64,000 nucleotides of DNA from Apostichopus japonicus (GCF_037975245.1 NC_092574.1:25960713-26024712); one strand, 5' to 3'. Counted from the first letter of the stretch, positions 12,204 through 25,800 are shown. Program-made: numbers and translations. Notes: generated by a model from the sequence alone, not told the origin.

Positions 12204-14904
12204 TTAAATAACTACTTAAATACACTTTTTGAATGTTATGTATTTCTTCTTGCTCCAGAATGGACTAAATCAGCTGGTCTTTAACCTTACAGTAATAGCC
12301 AAGTAAACATTCTTCTGTTTCTTTAAATAAAGACAAGCACTTTTTGTTTTCACTTCCACACATGTAATACTTTATTAATAATCAATACTTTATCAATAAT
12401 CAACATCACCACACGATATAAATTCATCGTAAACAAAGGATTCACCTCAAACATAGCATATAATATATAGATAAAATTCTTCAACTAAAAGAAAAAAATG
12501 AAAAAAAAAATTGCATTTTGTATCAATTTAAGTGGTAAACACATTTCTTCTAAAGTAAATCATTCTCAATTCCAATAAAGTATTTTTAAAGTGACATTCC
12601 TAATGCGAGTATGTCGCAAAATGCAAGAACATCATAACTTCAGTTGGGAAAAATATCTTATATCGAGACCTGTGATATATTCCAGCTTCTGTGCATTGTT
12701 TGACCTTAACTTTAGCCAATATTACCTATGCAAATTTCTAATTATGAGCCTGAGTCTAAAGCACCAGACTTTTTTGCATTTACATATTTTTCTCTTTCAA
12801 CACATATGATGAAAATATCAATATTAAGAAAAGTGCATACCATTTCGGGAGAGATAATATCATATGCTGTTCTTTAATGACTATAATGTCTCCAATTTCT
12901 GCTTTGTTTTCAAAATAACACAATTTATTTTCATTAACTGATCTCACTTTTTTGCACTTGAAAAGTCCAAAATGCAATATGTGTCTTTAAATATATGGTT
13001 AAAATAATACACACACTTCAATTGCTACAATGTTTTTTTAATACACAGGTTAATATCTCACTACTCATTTGGCACACAATTATTTATAAGAAATTACTAA
13101 TCATAATGAAATTAATTAATCATGTTTATATACAATTTCATTCATATTTCTCATTAAAATAGCAATTATTGTAATAGTAAGATTAGGTCCTTATAGATCA
13201 TCCATACAGGCCCCAATTTGAACATCCCAAAAACTGAGAAAAATACTCAAAAAAAAATTGTACTTGGTTCTTACCCTCCAGATCGTGCATAGACAATGAT
13301 AACTGTTTAATTAGACAGTAACATGAATTATATACCAGAGAGAGAGAGAGACGGGGGGGGGGGGGGGGGGGGCTCGGAGGGTGGCAACAATGTGTGTCTG
13401 TTTATGACTGATCATAACCTAACATTCTAGCACATTTGGGGACAATATTGATGGCCTTTCAGTAAACAATTGTTATCCTGTCTCGCATTGCAAAATGGTC
13501 AAGTTGCTGGACAATAGTTTTTGTACTTTATATAGTATTTGTACTTTTTGACACAGGAACTACAATATTTTATATAAGAGACAAAAATTCAGAGCCTACA
13601 ACACTGCCATGAAATAAAAGGACTAAATTATTCCTATATTATTAAAGGACTATATTATTATATGGGTATGAACCATTAACAGAACAAAAAGCACACAGGA
13701 TAAATCGTAACAAACTTACAACTAAGAAAGAAGGTAAAAGAATTAAATACGAAAACAAAAGATGTAAATTAGGAATTCAAGTGATAGTGCAAGGTGGAAA
13801 AACTAAACTGGATATTTTACGACAGTCATCATCTTAAAAACTAATATGATATAAAGAAAGGCACTTATTATTCAATACAATACTTCATTCCTGAGAAACA
13901 TCAAGAAAAGAACAGTATTTTAGATATCAATTTGCAATAATTTTAATGAATACCCTGTTTGCAAGACAAGACTAAAGTTTTTAAATAAATCAAACTCATT
14001 GTAACATCAATATGAAATAATAAATGTAATTAATATTCACGTCAGAAGACAGTTGTAAAGAGAGAGAAAGAAGAAGGAAAATCTTTGCACAGTTCAAGGT
14101 GAAAAAGTACAGCTGCTTATTATACGACAAAACCTGCAGCGAACATTTGGAAGACAATTCAAAGACTTTTCATCATAAAAAATGAATTTTGTCTATATGA
14201 AATAACTTCATCTATTTGATCCCAGCAGCTATTTTTAAATTCCTGATAATTTTTACCAACAAATACTGCTCAAAATAATTTACAAGTGATCTAAAATGAT
14301 CAACATTTTCAACTTTCAGCTAATGAAATTCATTAGTGACTAATTTAAGCGAACAATCCATTTGATTATTTTAATACGTATTTATCACATAGAAAAATCA
14401 ATCAGGTAATTTTCAACAGTTAGACCTTTTAGTAATTTTGTTATATAATACAAAACTTACATTGTTATGAGGTTTTTGTATTGATATAGTACCAAAAATG
14501 TATCAAATCAACACAAGAACTGTCTTCCCCCCCCCCCCCCCCCAAAACAAGAAAAATTCAAATCAGTTAACTAGGTGTCACTTGAAACTTTACTACCAGC
14601 CAAATTGATTTGAACTAGATGATACAACTGTGTTTTAAGGTGACAAGTATCATAGGGCTCATCTAATTTTGAGTGAGCACATGATCTTCCCCTGCTAAAA
14701 ATGCTAGAATGCAATGGAATATTCTGAGCTTGTTGTAGCAGTCGGTCTTCACAAGGGCATTTATCATATAAGTCCTGTTTGACACACCAGTAAATATGAT
14801 ATCTTGACTCCAAGCAGTTTTGTAATCTTTTGTACTAATAGCACACAATTTCAAATCGCCAAAATATTAAATCTCAAAACTCTATAGTTAGCACTCCACA
14901 AATT

Positions 14905-14910
14905 TTATTT
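14905..14910 (-). terminator. Candidate polyadenylation signal of SPATA18
   Basis: The plus strand reads TTTATT, which is AATAAA on the minus strand, about 370 bases beyond the SPATA18 stop codon. It is a reasonable 3' end, but other hexamers further out cannot be excluded. Confidence 0.35.
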
Positions 14911-15275
14911 ATATAAGTTCAGTGAGTAACAAATTGACTTTCTTCCCTTCCAAGGTTTAACTACAAACCGAGACAGCCTTTGTGTTTTGCTCAGAACGCA
15001 CACATAACACTTACGTAAAATAAATCAATAACCCAAACTTTATAGCTACATACTTGCAAACCAAACCGTACAGCCTCATTCAATGTATTATCCAGGATGA
15101 AAATGAAAATGAAAGTTATTTTTTATGCTGCACAAATAGTTGTCAATTATTAACTATTAACAAGTCTCAATGCTGTCTTGTTATAAATTGAACAGAACCT
15201 ATAGACAATAGTATTGCTCTAATAATGAGTTTAGTTGTAGCTTGTTTAATGAGTTTCAGAGGTTGCTACTTCCAG

Positions 15276-18200
15276 CTAGTACAGAGAGAGCAAAGATGAG
15301 GCAGCGCTTCCGGGACGAGGAGAAAGACTGCTACCTGGACGAGATCCTGGAAGATAAAAAAATCATACTGAATAAATTATCCAGAATTATGCTTACCATA
15401 CGTCAGGAATTCCCGACATGTACTCATAGTTTGATCAGCTTTCTCGTAAATCATAATTTAGATGAATTTTACATAGTTTCAATAAATAAGAACTTAGGGA
15501 GAACCCCACCCAACTTAGACTCCTCTGCAGGCCACAACGACTTATTAAGCAATCTAAGTACAACTTATATAGATGTACTAAAAACTGACCAAAATCGGTA
15601 TAAACAAGATGTTATCATTCAGGCTAAGGAGACTTGGAGTCACAGTTCTCACTTAATGTGTAGTTTAAGGGAGACAAACCCAACCCATTAGCTTAAATAG
15701 CAGAGATCTATCTGAAGAACTGAAACAGCTAAGCAAAATCTTGCTCTGTTTTGGGATGGAGATATCCCCTTAAGGGAGACATTGTCAAGAATTTCAGGAA
15801 GTCAGATTCAGCATTTGCAAAACTCATCTCTGTTACCAAAGATAAGCATTGTAACAAATGAAGGCAAAAATTGAACTTCCGGCTTGATGATCTCATACTT
15901 AAATTTGTTCAGCCTTGCATAGCTAAATCTGTCTTATCATCCCAATAATATAAGATTTTTTGGTTACTATTTCCAGGAGGTACTCTTGACAATTATCTCC
16001 AATACATAGATCAATAATGATTGATCAATATTGGTTTTTGGATTTGTGTCTGTTAATATAAAAACAAATTGCATGTTAAATCTAGCATTACTGGCACAAA
16101 TGGTAAATTCCATCCTCTTTATCCCTACTTGTAGATATCCTGACAAGAGGAGGTTTCTTAACCTGTCTTAAATATGTTATTGTATCAAAGACTAATAATG
16201 TTCAGATAAACAGAAAAATTGCAATATTTTGATTCAATGATTCAAATACAAACAATTTTCTATAGTTTGCAACAAACTAATAATAATTCAAAAATAGTCA
16301 CGAAACGAGAGGTCAGTTACCTGCTGGGCTCATAGGACTGGCCATCATGCTACGTCTCGGACTGGGTGAACGACTGCGAGAAGGGGTGACAGCTCTGGAT
16401 GGACTGCGACTACGACGAGGAGAGGCCTGGGTAAACAAAAGTCACAAACTACGTAAGCATGGCTTCTAAGATTTCTCAGGAAAGGAAGCTGGGAGATAAG
16501 TATCTCTAGATACCAAAATTACTACCAGATAAAAAGGAAGGTATGCACAAGAGCAGAATGCTAAAATGATCGACTGTTTACCTTGTTAAGAGTAAAATTA
16601 TGTTTGCAGCTAATTTTTTGTGTCAAAACAATTTCAACAGAGGAGGCCACCTGGATCACTCTCTTGGAATGAACCCTGAATGAGTATTTGTAGATCTGTT
16701 GCTACTTCAAAGAACAGACAATGAGAAAATGATTGCATTTTATTGGCCTGTATCAGTTAACTTCCAGGGTGCAGTGCATATGACTAACAGCCAGGCATAT
16801 GCATGATATTTAGGAACTTCACTGCCATGGTCATTTACAATGAATCTGTTGGGGAATTCACTGCCATAGTCATCTGCAATAACAACGTTTATTATGTTGA
16901 CTTACAGATTTTTACCAGCGTCATCCTTTTTGCAAAATCTACTGTTCATGAAGAAGTTGTGGCCTTATCAACATACTCAGGATTATATGGATAATGCTAA
17001 AGAAAACTGACTGGGCATTTATCTACAAAACTCCAGCAATATCATCAAAATATGATTATTGATGACATTATTTCATGCTGATCCTCCTGCATAGTCTGCT
17101 CTAGCCTAGACATCATTTTTTCGTAAAATTGGAAACAACGCAAATTTATATTTACAACACCACATCTTCTCTCTCTAAAGCCAAATCCAATCATCTTACC
17201 AGTGCTCCACCTCGTCTTGTAACTGCCTCTCCCTTCAGTAAAACATCACCCTTAGCATTCACCAGAGCAGGCCAAATGTAGTATGCAACCAGAGGTGCTG
17301 TATACTCGGAATCACGGGTGCGCCGATATCTGTGACACAAAGAAATACTTTATGAAAGAAGCTACCTGCTTTCTCTTCTAACTTATTGCATATCTAATCT
17401 TTCAATGGATCCACTACTACTGGTGACAGGTAATGTAAATGTTGTGTAATAAAGTGAAGAGTAGTGTGATGAAGTGTTATGTAGTGTAAAGTATTGTAAT
17501 GACGTGTAATGAAATGAAGTGTTATGTATTGTCATATATTGTATGCAATGTATTGTAAAAATGTTGTGTAATGTAACATAATGTAGTGTAACGTAATGTA
17601 ATCTGATGTATTCTAATCTAATCCAATGAAATGCAATCTAGGCTCATCTAAATATTAATCAAATTATTAGAAAATATAACAGTAAGGATATTTTGAACTT
17701 GATGCAAAATTGTGTCAAGTTGCTTAGAAGTCAATATTTTACAGTGAGTGTATAAAAGAGGAAAATAAAACAGCATATCATCAGCATAATCACCTCTTCT
17801 CTGAGAATAGTTCTCCTTCCCTAGCAGGTGCAATGTTGATTGGTGAAGGCAGAGCAGTCATGGACCAGGCCACTTTGACTGTTTCTCGTATAAACAGAGT
17901 CAAGATTCTAAAATTAACCTCCGCTGGGAACGAGATTACAGGATGTCTGTTCATTGCTGCTAGAACGTCCTGCAGATAAACACAATGGATGAAATGTGAC
18001 TACAGCTTTAATCACAAAAACAACCAAAGAAATCAACCAATGTTAGTGAAGCTTGTAACCATTTCTAAGTTAAGTAATAGTCTGTGAGATGTGGTCAGAC
18101 TTCAACAAGATACAGACAAAACCAAACTAAGCACTTGAAACTTCTACCGTATAGTATAAAGTAATAGTGATCATGCTTCTTCAACCAACCTCAACAATAC

Positions 18201-21200
18201 TGTGAACATCAAGTAGCTGTCCGTTCTTGTTGATGTATTTCTGGACAGCATCAGACAGGCTCTCGGGTCCAGTATGAGTGTCTTGTAGAGCTGAGAAGAC
18301 TTTAGTACGATAGCGGTTGAAAGCCGACTTAGCCGCATGGAAAGCCTCCTGCAGAACGTTAGAAAATACCAAATGTTTCACTGTTTCTTATGGTGTTTCA
18401 AGGTTTTACTGATAGGAAGCACAAACTTGTGAATAAAGTACAGTATTGCACAACTGTTTTCTCCTCAATGATAGGTTAAAGAAAGAATGACCTTTTACTT
18501 AGCTTCTCAGTGAAACTGATGGAACTTTGCTTATGCTCTATACTTCATGTATGAAGAAAAATTGATAAAAAACATTTGCATTAACATGACATGACATTAT
18601 TTTGGGGGTTTAACTCCTTCAGTACATTTTCGATACACATGTAAATCACCGTTCTCAGCCTGGTAACTCTAGGGTCTGGTTAGATTAATACCTGAACACA
18701 TGTAAAGACAATCTTCTGGTTGAGTTCATGATCATCGCAGTGGTTATAAAGAACATCCATGCCGTCCATACGATCCCTGGCGAAGAGATCCCCAAACCTG
18801 CTGACCAGAGAAGCTTGTCTGACTCGCTGAAAGACATCTGTGCTGAGAGAGCTCAGCTTGGAAGAAGGACTGGTAGTTACAATGAAGTCATTCCTTTCAA
18901 AAAAAATTAGACAAAATATACAAATTATAATTCTGAGATCAATGAAGTTGCTATCATAACATGTATATGAGACCTGCCAACACACCCTACTGTACCTCCT
19001 CTTCCCCAAAGTGAAGCTAGAGATTTTCGACAAAATCCTAAAGATTAGACCAAAATCTGAAGATATTTAGAAAATGTTTGCAAGTCAAATAAGGCTCTTC
19101 ATTGTGGAGGAAATTGTGGGGCAGGGGGAAGGGGAAATGCAATTGGTCAAGTAGTTGTTGGTGTCATAGCCATTCAGTGGAATTCTCATAAATGTTAGGA
19201 GACCATCCAGGCAAGGTAGTAACTTTACAACCTGCTAGGATCGAAACGTCAGGCCAACTTACTTTTACACTAACTTTACAACCAAACAACAAACTCACCA
19301 ATCAATGTAGTGCTCATTCATTATTTCTTGAAAGTTATTATTTGAACTGACAGCAAAACCAACTTCTTCCATTTTAATTGCCATACAATTGAAGGTTATC
19401 ACAGCTGGTTAAGTTTAGTATATTTGGACAATTACAAACACTTACGTGCCGTTCATAATGGCCTTCTCCTCTCGCAGTAGACTTATTTCATCTTGGAGTC
19501 GTCTTCTCTCAATTTCATAGTCACTTATTACACCAGATTGGTTTTTATAAAAGTTGACTTCATCCTGCAAAGCTCCAATCCTGCGCATAAACAATTTAAG
19601 ATTGACTTTTCCTTAAATTAGTAACACACAGATGAAATAAGCGCTATCATTTGTCATAGCAGATTGTCATCATTCTTGTTCTAAGTCTTATTATTATAAC
19701 TTAAAGCAGCATTTTGCGTTTGGTCGCCGTTTTCTACTTTTTTGACATGTCCATCGATTTTTTTACATATATCAATCACAAAACAGCAAACTAAGAAAAT
19801 AGCCAAGTTTTTCCCTGCCTACAACGTTAATTGGCGAGTAATCAAGGATATTTGCAGATAATGAGAAGAGTGTCCATGACAAATTCCACAGTTAAAATTA
19901 ATCGCATACAGTTCCCCCAAAACCCACTAGTTTAAATTCAACCAATCAGAGATGCAGGTTTAGTTATGAGCCGTTGCTAAAAATAGATTCAAGACTTTGC
20001 GTTGGTACAACCAGGGAGATGTATGGAACTCCCTGGTACAACTACCTTATAGACTGTACACAAGCATGGTGTTGTATTACATAGGCCTATTGGTCAATGA
20101 CATTCGTAGTGTTTAAATGTTCATATTATTGGCGAGGTTTCTTGGGTTCTAACGGAAATATCTTTGAGAAAAACAAAGTTGAAAGTTGCAAATTTTTCGA
20201 CTTTAATGCCACCATTTGAAGTCAGATTTAAATAGATATAAATTTAAATAGATATAAATAGATATAAATTTAAATAGAAGCTAGTTATATATGTCGTTAT
20301 ATGGCATAGTGGAGTCAGTGAGGTTGAGGAAAATCATAGAAAAGGACGCAAAATGCTGCTTTAATACATGAAAGAAATATCGCAATGTATGCATTAGTCT
20401 TGTGCTATCTTAAAGTTATGCTGTATTGGTCCCAAATATGCTAGATATTCAAATATGGTCAACTTTGGTAAAAATTCTTAAACTGTATTTATTACAACCA
20501 TGGAGGAAATTGTCCTCATTGGACATTCAATAACCTTGTGTGTTCCTTAAAAATGTCTGAGAACAATTTGGAGAGTAAAGACCTCAAGGAAAGCACTTTT
20601 TGAAAACTTCTAGCAATTATAGCCTGCTATAATTTGGGGCCTATACTGACTACCTTTAAGACATTTGTGATCGATACTGACCTTGCTTGAAGAGATATCA
20701 CTTGATCGTCTTTAGTCAGACTATCCTCGACAGACAACTCCCTCTCTGCATTCAGCTGTGCATGAGCTCTATCAAGTCTATCAAGGAGAGGAAATAATCA
20801 TTATGAGCCTAATGCAGTATGCATCAGAATGACAACAGAGTTTAACTGGTAACTAATATTTCTATAATGCCAGATGGCTCTAGGCACAGTTGAGCAAGAG
20901 TGCTAAGGTTGTGATGAGACAGGTAAGCAGGGATGCAACTTAGGAAATATCTTCAAATTACAGTATTAAAATGACATATATATATATGCATGTTTAAAAA
21001 AATGTAAAACATCATTCTCTAAAAAGGTTTGATGAATGTCAGAAATCTTACATACTATCTTGGGATCCATGCAACTTACATATTCAGAAATAAAACCATG
21101 ATGTGAGATTATAACTACACTATTAATACAAATAGAATTGGAAGGTTGAGTAGGAACTTTTCTTCAAACAGACTTCAAAGTCTACAGAGTCAGACTTCAG

Positions 21201-22696
21201 ACTTTAAAGTTAACAATGCTGATGGCAAATTATCACTGCACTCTTATAACCACTCCTCTCCCATACAGGTTTCCCACCAAGACGAGGTAATTTTGCAAAA
21301 TAAAACTAGTCAAACCTGCTACCCATAACAGTTGAGCCTAGACTAATGGCTTTGTCATTTAATTAATTAATTAACCAGTTTTGCTATATCCTTTATATTC
21401 ATTCAGAAATGTATTGTTTTGGAGTTTTAACTCTTACTCTGAACTGAGATCATCTGCAAGGCTTTTAGACTTGTTCAAGTCTGATTCCATAACATCCAGC
21501 TGCTTCTCATAGTCCTCCTGCAGAATTTCCAGCTGCCTCTCCTTCTCTGTGGACTCAGCAATGATGCTTAAGCTGGTGTCAGCAGACAGACGCCCTGAGG
21601 ATGCAACAAACCCATTGGACAACCAGGGAAGAAGTCGTTTCTTCAGGGCATCACAACCAGCATATTCACCACCTACACATGTAACAAAATATAAAAAAAA
21701 GATGGAAATTATTAATCAACTGGACCTAAATTGTAGTGCTAAACCTATACTTTCCAAAAGTAACTCCTTGAAGGTAAGTTTCTTGCTTGTGGCCCACAAT
21801 TTAATAATTATAAAAAAAATTATTTATATTTTGAAACGCCACTTAAAATATAATTGTTGGGAATAGTATCAAAAGAGTTACATTAATTTGCTCAATGAAA
21901 GATGATTGCAAAACCAGTGAATCATATGCAATTTATTTATTATTACCGTACCTTCCATGGCACACAAGTTAAGAAGAGAAAACATCTGCCCTTGAAGCCG
22001 AGATATCAACTCTATCAGTTCCACACAAGACGATATGTTTTTGTCCGTAGTATTAAGCTGTTGAGGATAAATAATAACGGTAAAATTCATAAAAATTGCT
22101 ATCATAACACTAAGAAGAGTAAGACTAAGACAGTAAGAGTTAGTCCTGTTAGTGAAACAAATAAACTAGTAAAAGTATCTACCGGTCACACTTATTAGCG
22201 TCAACAGGCCGATTTCACAACAACTCACGACAACTCAAGACAACAAGTTTAAAATACCATCAAATATGTTGGTGTTGGTATGTTGGTATATGAAAAAGTT
22301 GAATTTTACGACAAAAACATTTTTTCCCGTGAAAAATATGTATGCACGCTGGTTCCAGTCAGTTTTAAACGTGTTTCCAGATATACTCTGATAACATCAA
22401 TTGTATTTGATAGTATTTTAAACTTGTTGTCTTGAGTTGTCGTGAGTTGTCGTGAAATCGGCCTGTTGACGCTAATTAGTGTGACCCGTATCTACAACTA
22501 AGCAGACTTTATGCCAGAAATTTTTCCACATAATAGGCACTTCCAACAATTTGGTAGGCTAAATCTGTGTACGCCTAATAACGTTATTACTTAAGAAGTA
22601 AATTCATACCTTATAATTATCATTCCATTTCTCAACCTTGTCTTGCATTAGCCTGAATGCACCAGCTTCCGAGAGCCTTCTTAACGTCTCTGCCAT
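15276..22696 (-). CDS. SPATA18: Mitochondria-eating protein (MIEAP), 11 exons, 500 aa
   Basis: Mitochondrial quality-control protein; in mammals a p53 target needed for lysosome-like degradation of damaged mitochondrial contents. Exons in transcript order: 22696-22610, 22057-21952, 21672-21438, 20777-20682, 19580-19446, 18893-18692, 18348-18190, 17969-17794, 17329-17200, 16426-16321, 15346-15276. All are GT-AG and phases close. Start [12 protein letters not shown]. Residues about 100-215 are charged and heptad-like ([18 protein letters not shown]), a predicted coiled coil. The conserved MIEAP C-terminal domain spans about 235-440 and contains [31 protein letters not shown] and [11 protein letters not shown], which fix the family. 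A 58-residue tail (443-500) is rich in SPR and SRS repeats and ends SSLLSLY. Human SPATA18 is 538 aa. The plus-strand open frame at 15242-15691 is only a shadow of the last exon and its flank. Confidence 0.9.
17425..17642. repeat. gtaatg-type low-complexity repeat in SPATA18 intron 8
   Basis: About 215 bases of drifting 5-bp units such as taatg, gtagt and gtgta. It lies just upstream (in plus coordinates) of exon 8. Typical decayed microsatellite. Confidence 0.7.
19231..19260. other. Hammerhead-ribozyme-like remnant, copy 1
   Basis: The string cctgctaggatcgaaacg followed by tcaggcc matches a second copy near 28316-28350. In that copy the flanking bases resemble a hammerhead core (see 28316). 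Here only the right half of stem II plus GAAA and the start of stem III are left. Hammerhead motifs of this style accompany Penelope-like retroelements in many animals, so this is probably a fragment of such an element. Confidence 0.35.
19705..20360. mobile_element. TTAA-flanked MITE, family 1, copy 2 (in SPATA18 intron 4)
   Basis: Same element as 11593-12203 in reverse orientation, with TTAA at 19701-19704 and 20361-20364 and the same agcagcattttgcg terminal repeats. The interior aligns throughout, including the ccaggga hairpin. A short extra aaatttaaatagatat reiteration near 20232-20276 accounts for most of the length difference. It is non-coding. Confidence 0.85.
22183..22487. mobile_element. 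MITE with about 80-bp terminal inverted repeats (in SPATA18 intron 1)
   Basis: The arms 22183-22265 and about 22405-22487 are almost perfectly complementary over about 80 bases, starting ggtcacacttattagcg and including gacaactcaagacaacaag. The flanks share the 8-bp direct repeat GTATCTAC (22175-22182 and 22488-22495), an evident target-site duplication. The central loop is about 140 bases and non-coding. An 8-bp duplication is compatible with hAT or P-type elements. The near-perfect arms suggest a young insertion. Confidence 0.9.
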
Positions 22697-22870
22697 TTTT
22701 ACGATTTGCACTCAGTCAAACCCCTGCAGCAAATTGAGTTGATTCAAACAGGGAGTTCTTCAAACCAATTGAGTGCACAATCCCAAAATGATTTCAGTTC
22801 TTTGGGGGAAGGGATTGGTAATTGGCTGGCCGTTCTCGAAAAGTCTAGAGTGAAGCAAGTTAGTTATATC
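22697..22870. promoter_or_regulatory. Presumed bidirectional promoter between SPATA18 and PRMT9
   Basis: The SPATA18 start codon (22696, minus) and the tentative PRMT9 start codon (22871, plus) are about 174 bases apart and diverge. Any core promoters must lie here or overlap the first exons and introns. I see no TATA box. If PRMT9 instead uses an upstream in-frame ATG at 22706, the gap shrinks to nine bases. The arrangement is inferred from the gene models only. Confidence 0.4.
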
Positions 22871-25800
22871 ATGGAGGTAAAACAGAATAGTGCGCCGCGT
22901 CATGTAAGCAAAGGTCCCACACACAGAGGGTAATACGAGTAGCTGAATAGGTACACACGGTAAAGTTACTTTAGTTAGTTTACTGTTGCCGTGGTCCGGG
23001 GACGCCACGCATGCGCATTAGACAAAGTCAACACATCTTGCTAGTGACTGCACTGGAGTACTCGAGTGAACATGACATGCATGCATGCAAATGCTACCTA
23101 TCGAGAAGTCAACTATGTATGAACTGCTCAGACTCGCTGGTGTACTTGAGGTCAACAATACACACTGATCCGAACATGTAAACAAACTAAAGGGGCTTTC
23201 ACACACATTGGTGAGGTTAAACATAATTAAGTCTGATTCGCGTTTCAAAGGTAGCAGAATTTAGAAAGTAGGGACAGAGTTTAAAAATTAGACACGTAGC
23301 CTCCCCTATGTTATGTAGCTATATAGTTGTATTAATGTAATTGTAAGACCTAGGGCCTAAGTCAGGTTGCTGACATGCTGTTGTACACTAATTGTACAAC
23401 ATTGACTTAGTATAACTCTGACTAATAATACCAAAGGACTACTCTAGGCTAGCACCTGTTTGATTTACAAATTACAACCATATTTTATGTAAATATGACC
23501 TTAATTAAATGCTTCAATATTTAACATCATAACCATGTGACAACTCCAGCACCAAAATTAGCAGTGCATCACTGTCTACAAGGTTCTTGGCAAGAACTTA
23601 AGCCTGATGGGAAGGTCATTGTGTGCCCAAAGTTTATATAACTGTTCTTGCTTTTACAGGCAGACATTGCTAAGGTTGCAATGCAGGATGCAACTCAGTA
23701 CCAACAAGCTGATACAGCTCTGCATACTGCGTATGATTTGGTTGCTGCACACAATTATGGGAAAGGGTTTGCTCATTTCCTGCTTGCCTTAACACTAAAG
23801 CCAACTTTGAAAGAGAAAAGCAATGTGGAAGAAAGATTTGTCGATTGTCTGAAGTCTTGGACAACAGAACTGGTCTCGTTAAGTAGAACCGAGAATGCTG
23901 TTTGGTGCTATGAGCAAGCCTGTGAAGTCTGGCCTGAGAGTGGTAGTACTCTGCATTCTACAGGAAAATTTCTTTTCCAGTAAGTTTTAGGTTTGATGCA
24001 ACTTGTCAACTTTGCTTTTGCTATAATTTGACAACCTTGCAAACATTGATATGAATGTTCTTTCTTCAAAATGGTGCAACAGGCTGTCAATTTATCTTAG
24101 ATCCACTTGAAAAATGACATTTTTATGTATGTGTATATATGCAGGCTATATTTGAATTCATTAGATGGTTTATAAAATTTCATACAGATCTGGTCACCCA
24201 GAAGAAGCTGTGACACTCCTCCATAAAGCTGTCCAGGTCAAGGCGCAACCAGATTGGTTGTGGGACTTACAGAACGCCTCCTCCTCATTGGTTGAAAGAT
24301 GGCATTTTCGAATGTTGAATGATCGTAAAAGGAACCAGGGGTACTATGATGCTTTGCAACGGGCAGTTAGAAAGGGACATCAGAAAGTCTTGGACATTGG
24401 TTCTGGTACTGGTTTATTGAGGTAACTCTTCAAGAGTTTAGAAATTCTGTATCATTCTTATCAAAGCATGTAATATTTACACTTAATACTGATTAATAAT
24501 CAACCTAACTAAGGCATCTGCATAATCACAACAATTTTACCTGCTCTTGAGTCCCACAATATTTAGTGTGTGATGTTTCATTGTTTCATTTTCAAACTAT
24601 GCCTATTAATGTCACTAAACACCTACAGTAGGCTGATTTTCATGGACGATACTAACATATAGTTGCCAATAAGAACCATTAAGAGATGACTTTAGATGGA
24701 ACTTGATATGCTAAAGTACAAGATAAAAAATAAATTCTTTAACAGCACAAGCTATATGTATGTTACTCTAGACAGTCTGGTTTTTAAGATATTCACCTTT
24801 AAAATATGCTAAATCTCTGAAATACTCCTTGCTTGGTTTAAAATGTTGATGACATCATCTCCTCAGTGCATGCCTTAATGTTAATGTTAATCCACTGTGA
24901 AATCATTTCCTATTTAACCAAAGCATGTTCTTTTACTCTCATAAAAACAACAGATCATCCATTGATGATGTTCAGATACCATATTTCCTTAACGAAATTA
25001 TAAAATTTATAAAACAAATCATTTAAAAGTCTTATGTTGTCCCATTGAATTTTATGTTGCATCTGAGGAATTGACCTAATTGCCCTTATATTAGAATAAA
25101 GAGTCCAGTCAATTTAACTGATGCACCTCATCTGCTTCGAAGGTCATTTCTCAAAACAATTTAAATTGTACTATTAATACAACCTGGACTGATGGAATTG
25201 GTTTTTTGTCAGTCTACAACATATCAATATGATTAATATATATATATATGTATATTTATTTTGTGCCTAAACAAAGAAAATGAGACGTGGATACGGAATA
25301 AATAAAGAGCAACCTTCCGTAGAAGACTCGGTCCTTTTTGACGCCTACAGTTATATCATCTTTTAACCACCAGTTCAGATGGGTAGAGTTCAGACTCACA
25401 GAATGATTATTTGTTCGCCTGTTGTTGACAATGAAACGGATAGTCAAATTTGAATGGAGTTTGGGATTTGATAAATGGAAGTACTGAGGGTCACATTTAT
25501 AAACAAATGATTAATGAATTAATAGTATACATTATTTTATTTTATTATTGCTTTGTTCCAGCATGCTTGCCATCAAGGCTGGAGCCAGCAGAGTAACTGC
25601 CTGTGAGATGAGTACAGCAATGTGTGATCTTGCCCAGGCTATAATTACACAGAATAATATGGACGAGCACATAGAGATGAAGAATTTGAAGTCAACCGAT
25701 ATGGAACCAGCATCTTCCAGTCAAGACAGGTAATAATGTGGAATGTAGAGAGTGTCACTGTAACAGACTACAATCTGTATATTTTGAAAAAATCTTTGAA

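Larger units (their letters stand above)
10738..15275. other. Intergenic region between TERF2IP and SPATA18 (convergent 3' ends)
   Basis: Apart from the separately listed G-rich repeat, MITE and homopolymers, this stretch is AT-rich and I see no gene. A long G run lies near 13353-13372 and a C run near 14527-14543. The last few hundred bases are expected to be SPATA18 3' UTR, since that gene ends at 15276 on the minus strand. Confidence 0.5.

Noticed and set aside
15242-15691. 149-codon plus-strand open frame ([13 protein letters not shown]...)
   Set aside because: Its first part is the exact antisense of the last SPATA18 exon, which closes in phase and has a proper acceptor. The rest is 3' intron and flank. 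No family resemblance.
22706-22870. In-frame upstream extension of PRMT9 (MHSVKPLQQIELIQ...)
   Set aside because: Frame is open, but it would leave only nine bases to the SPATA18 start codon and add 55 residues without resemblance to PRMT9. Kept as an alternative, not as the call.
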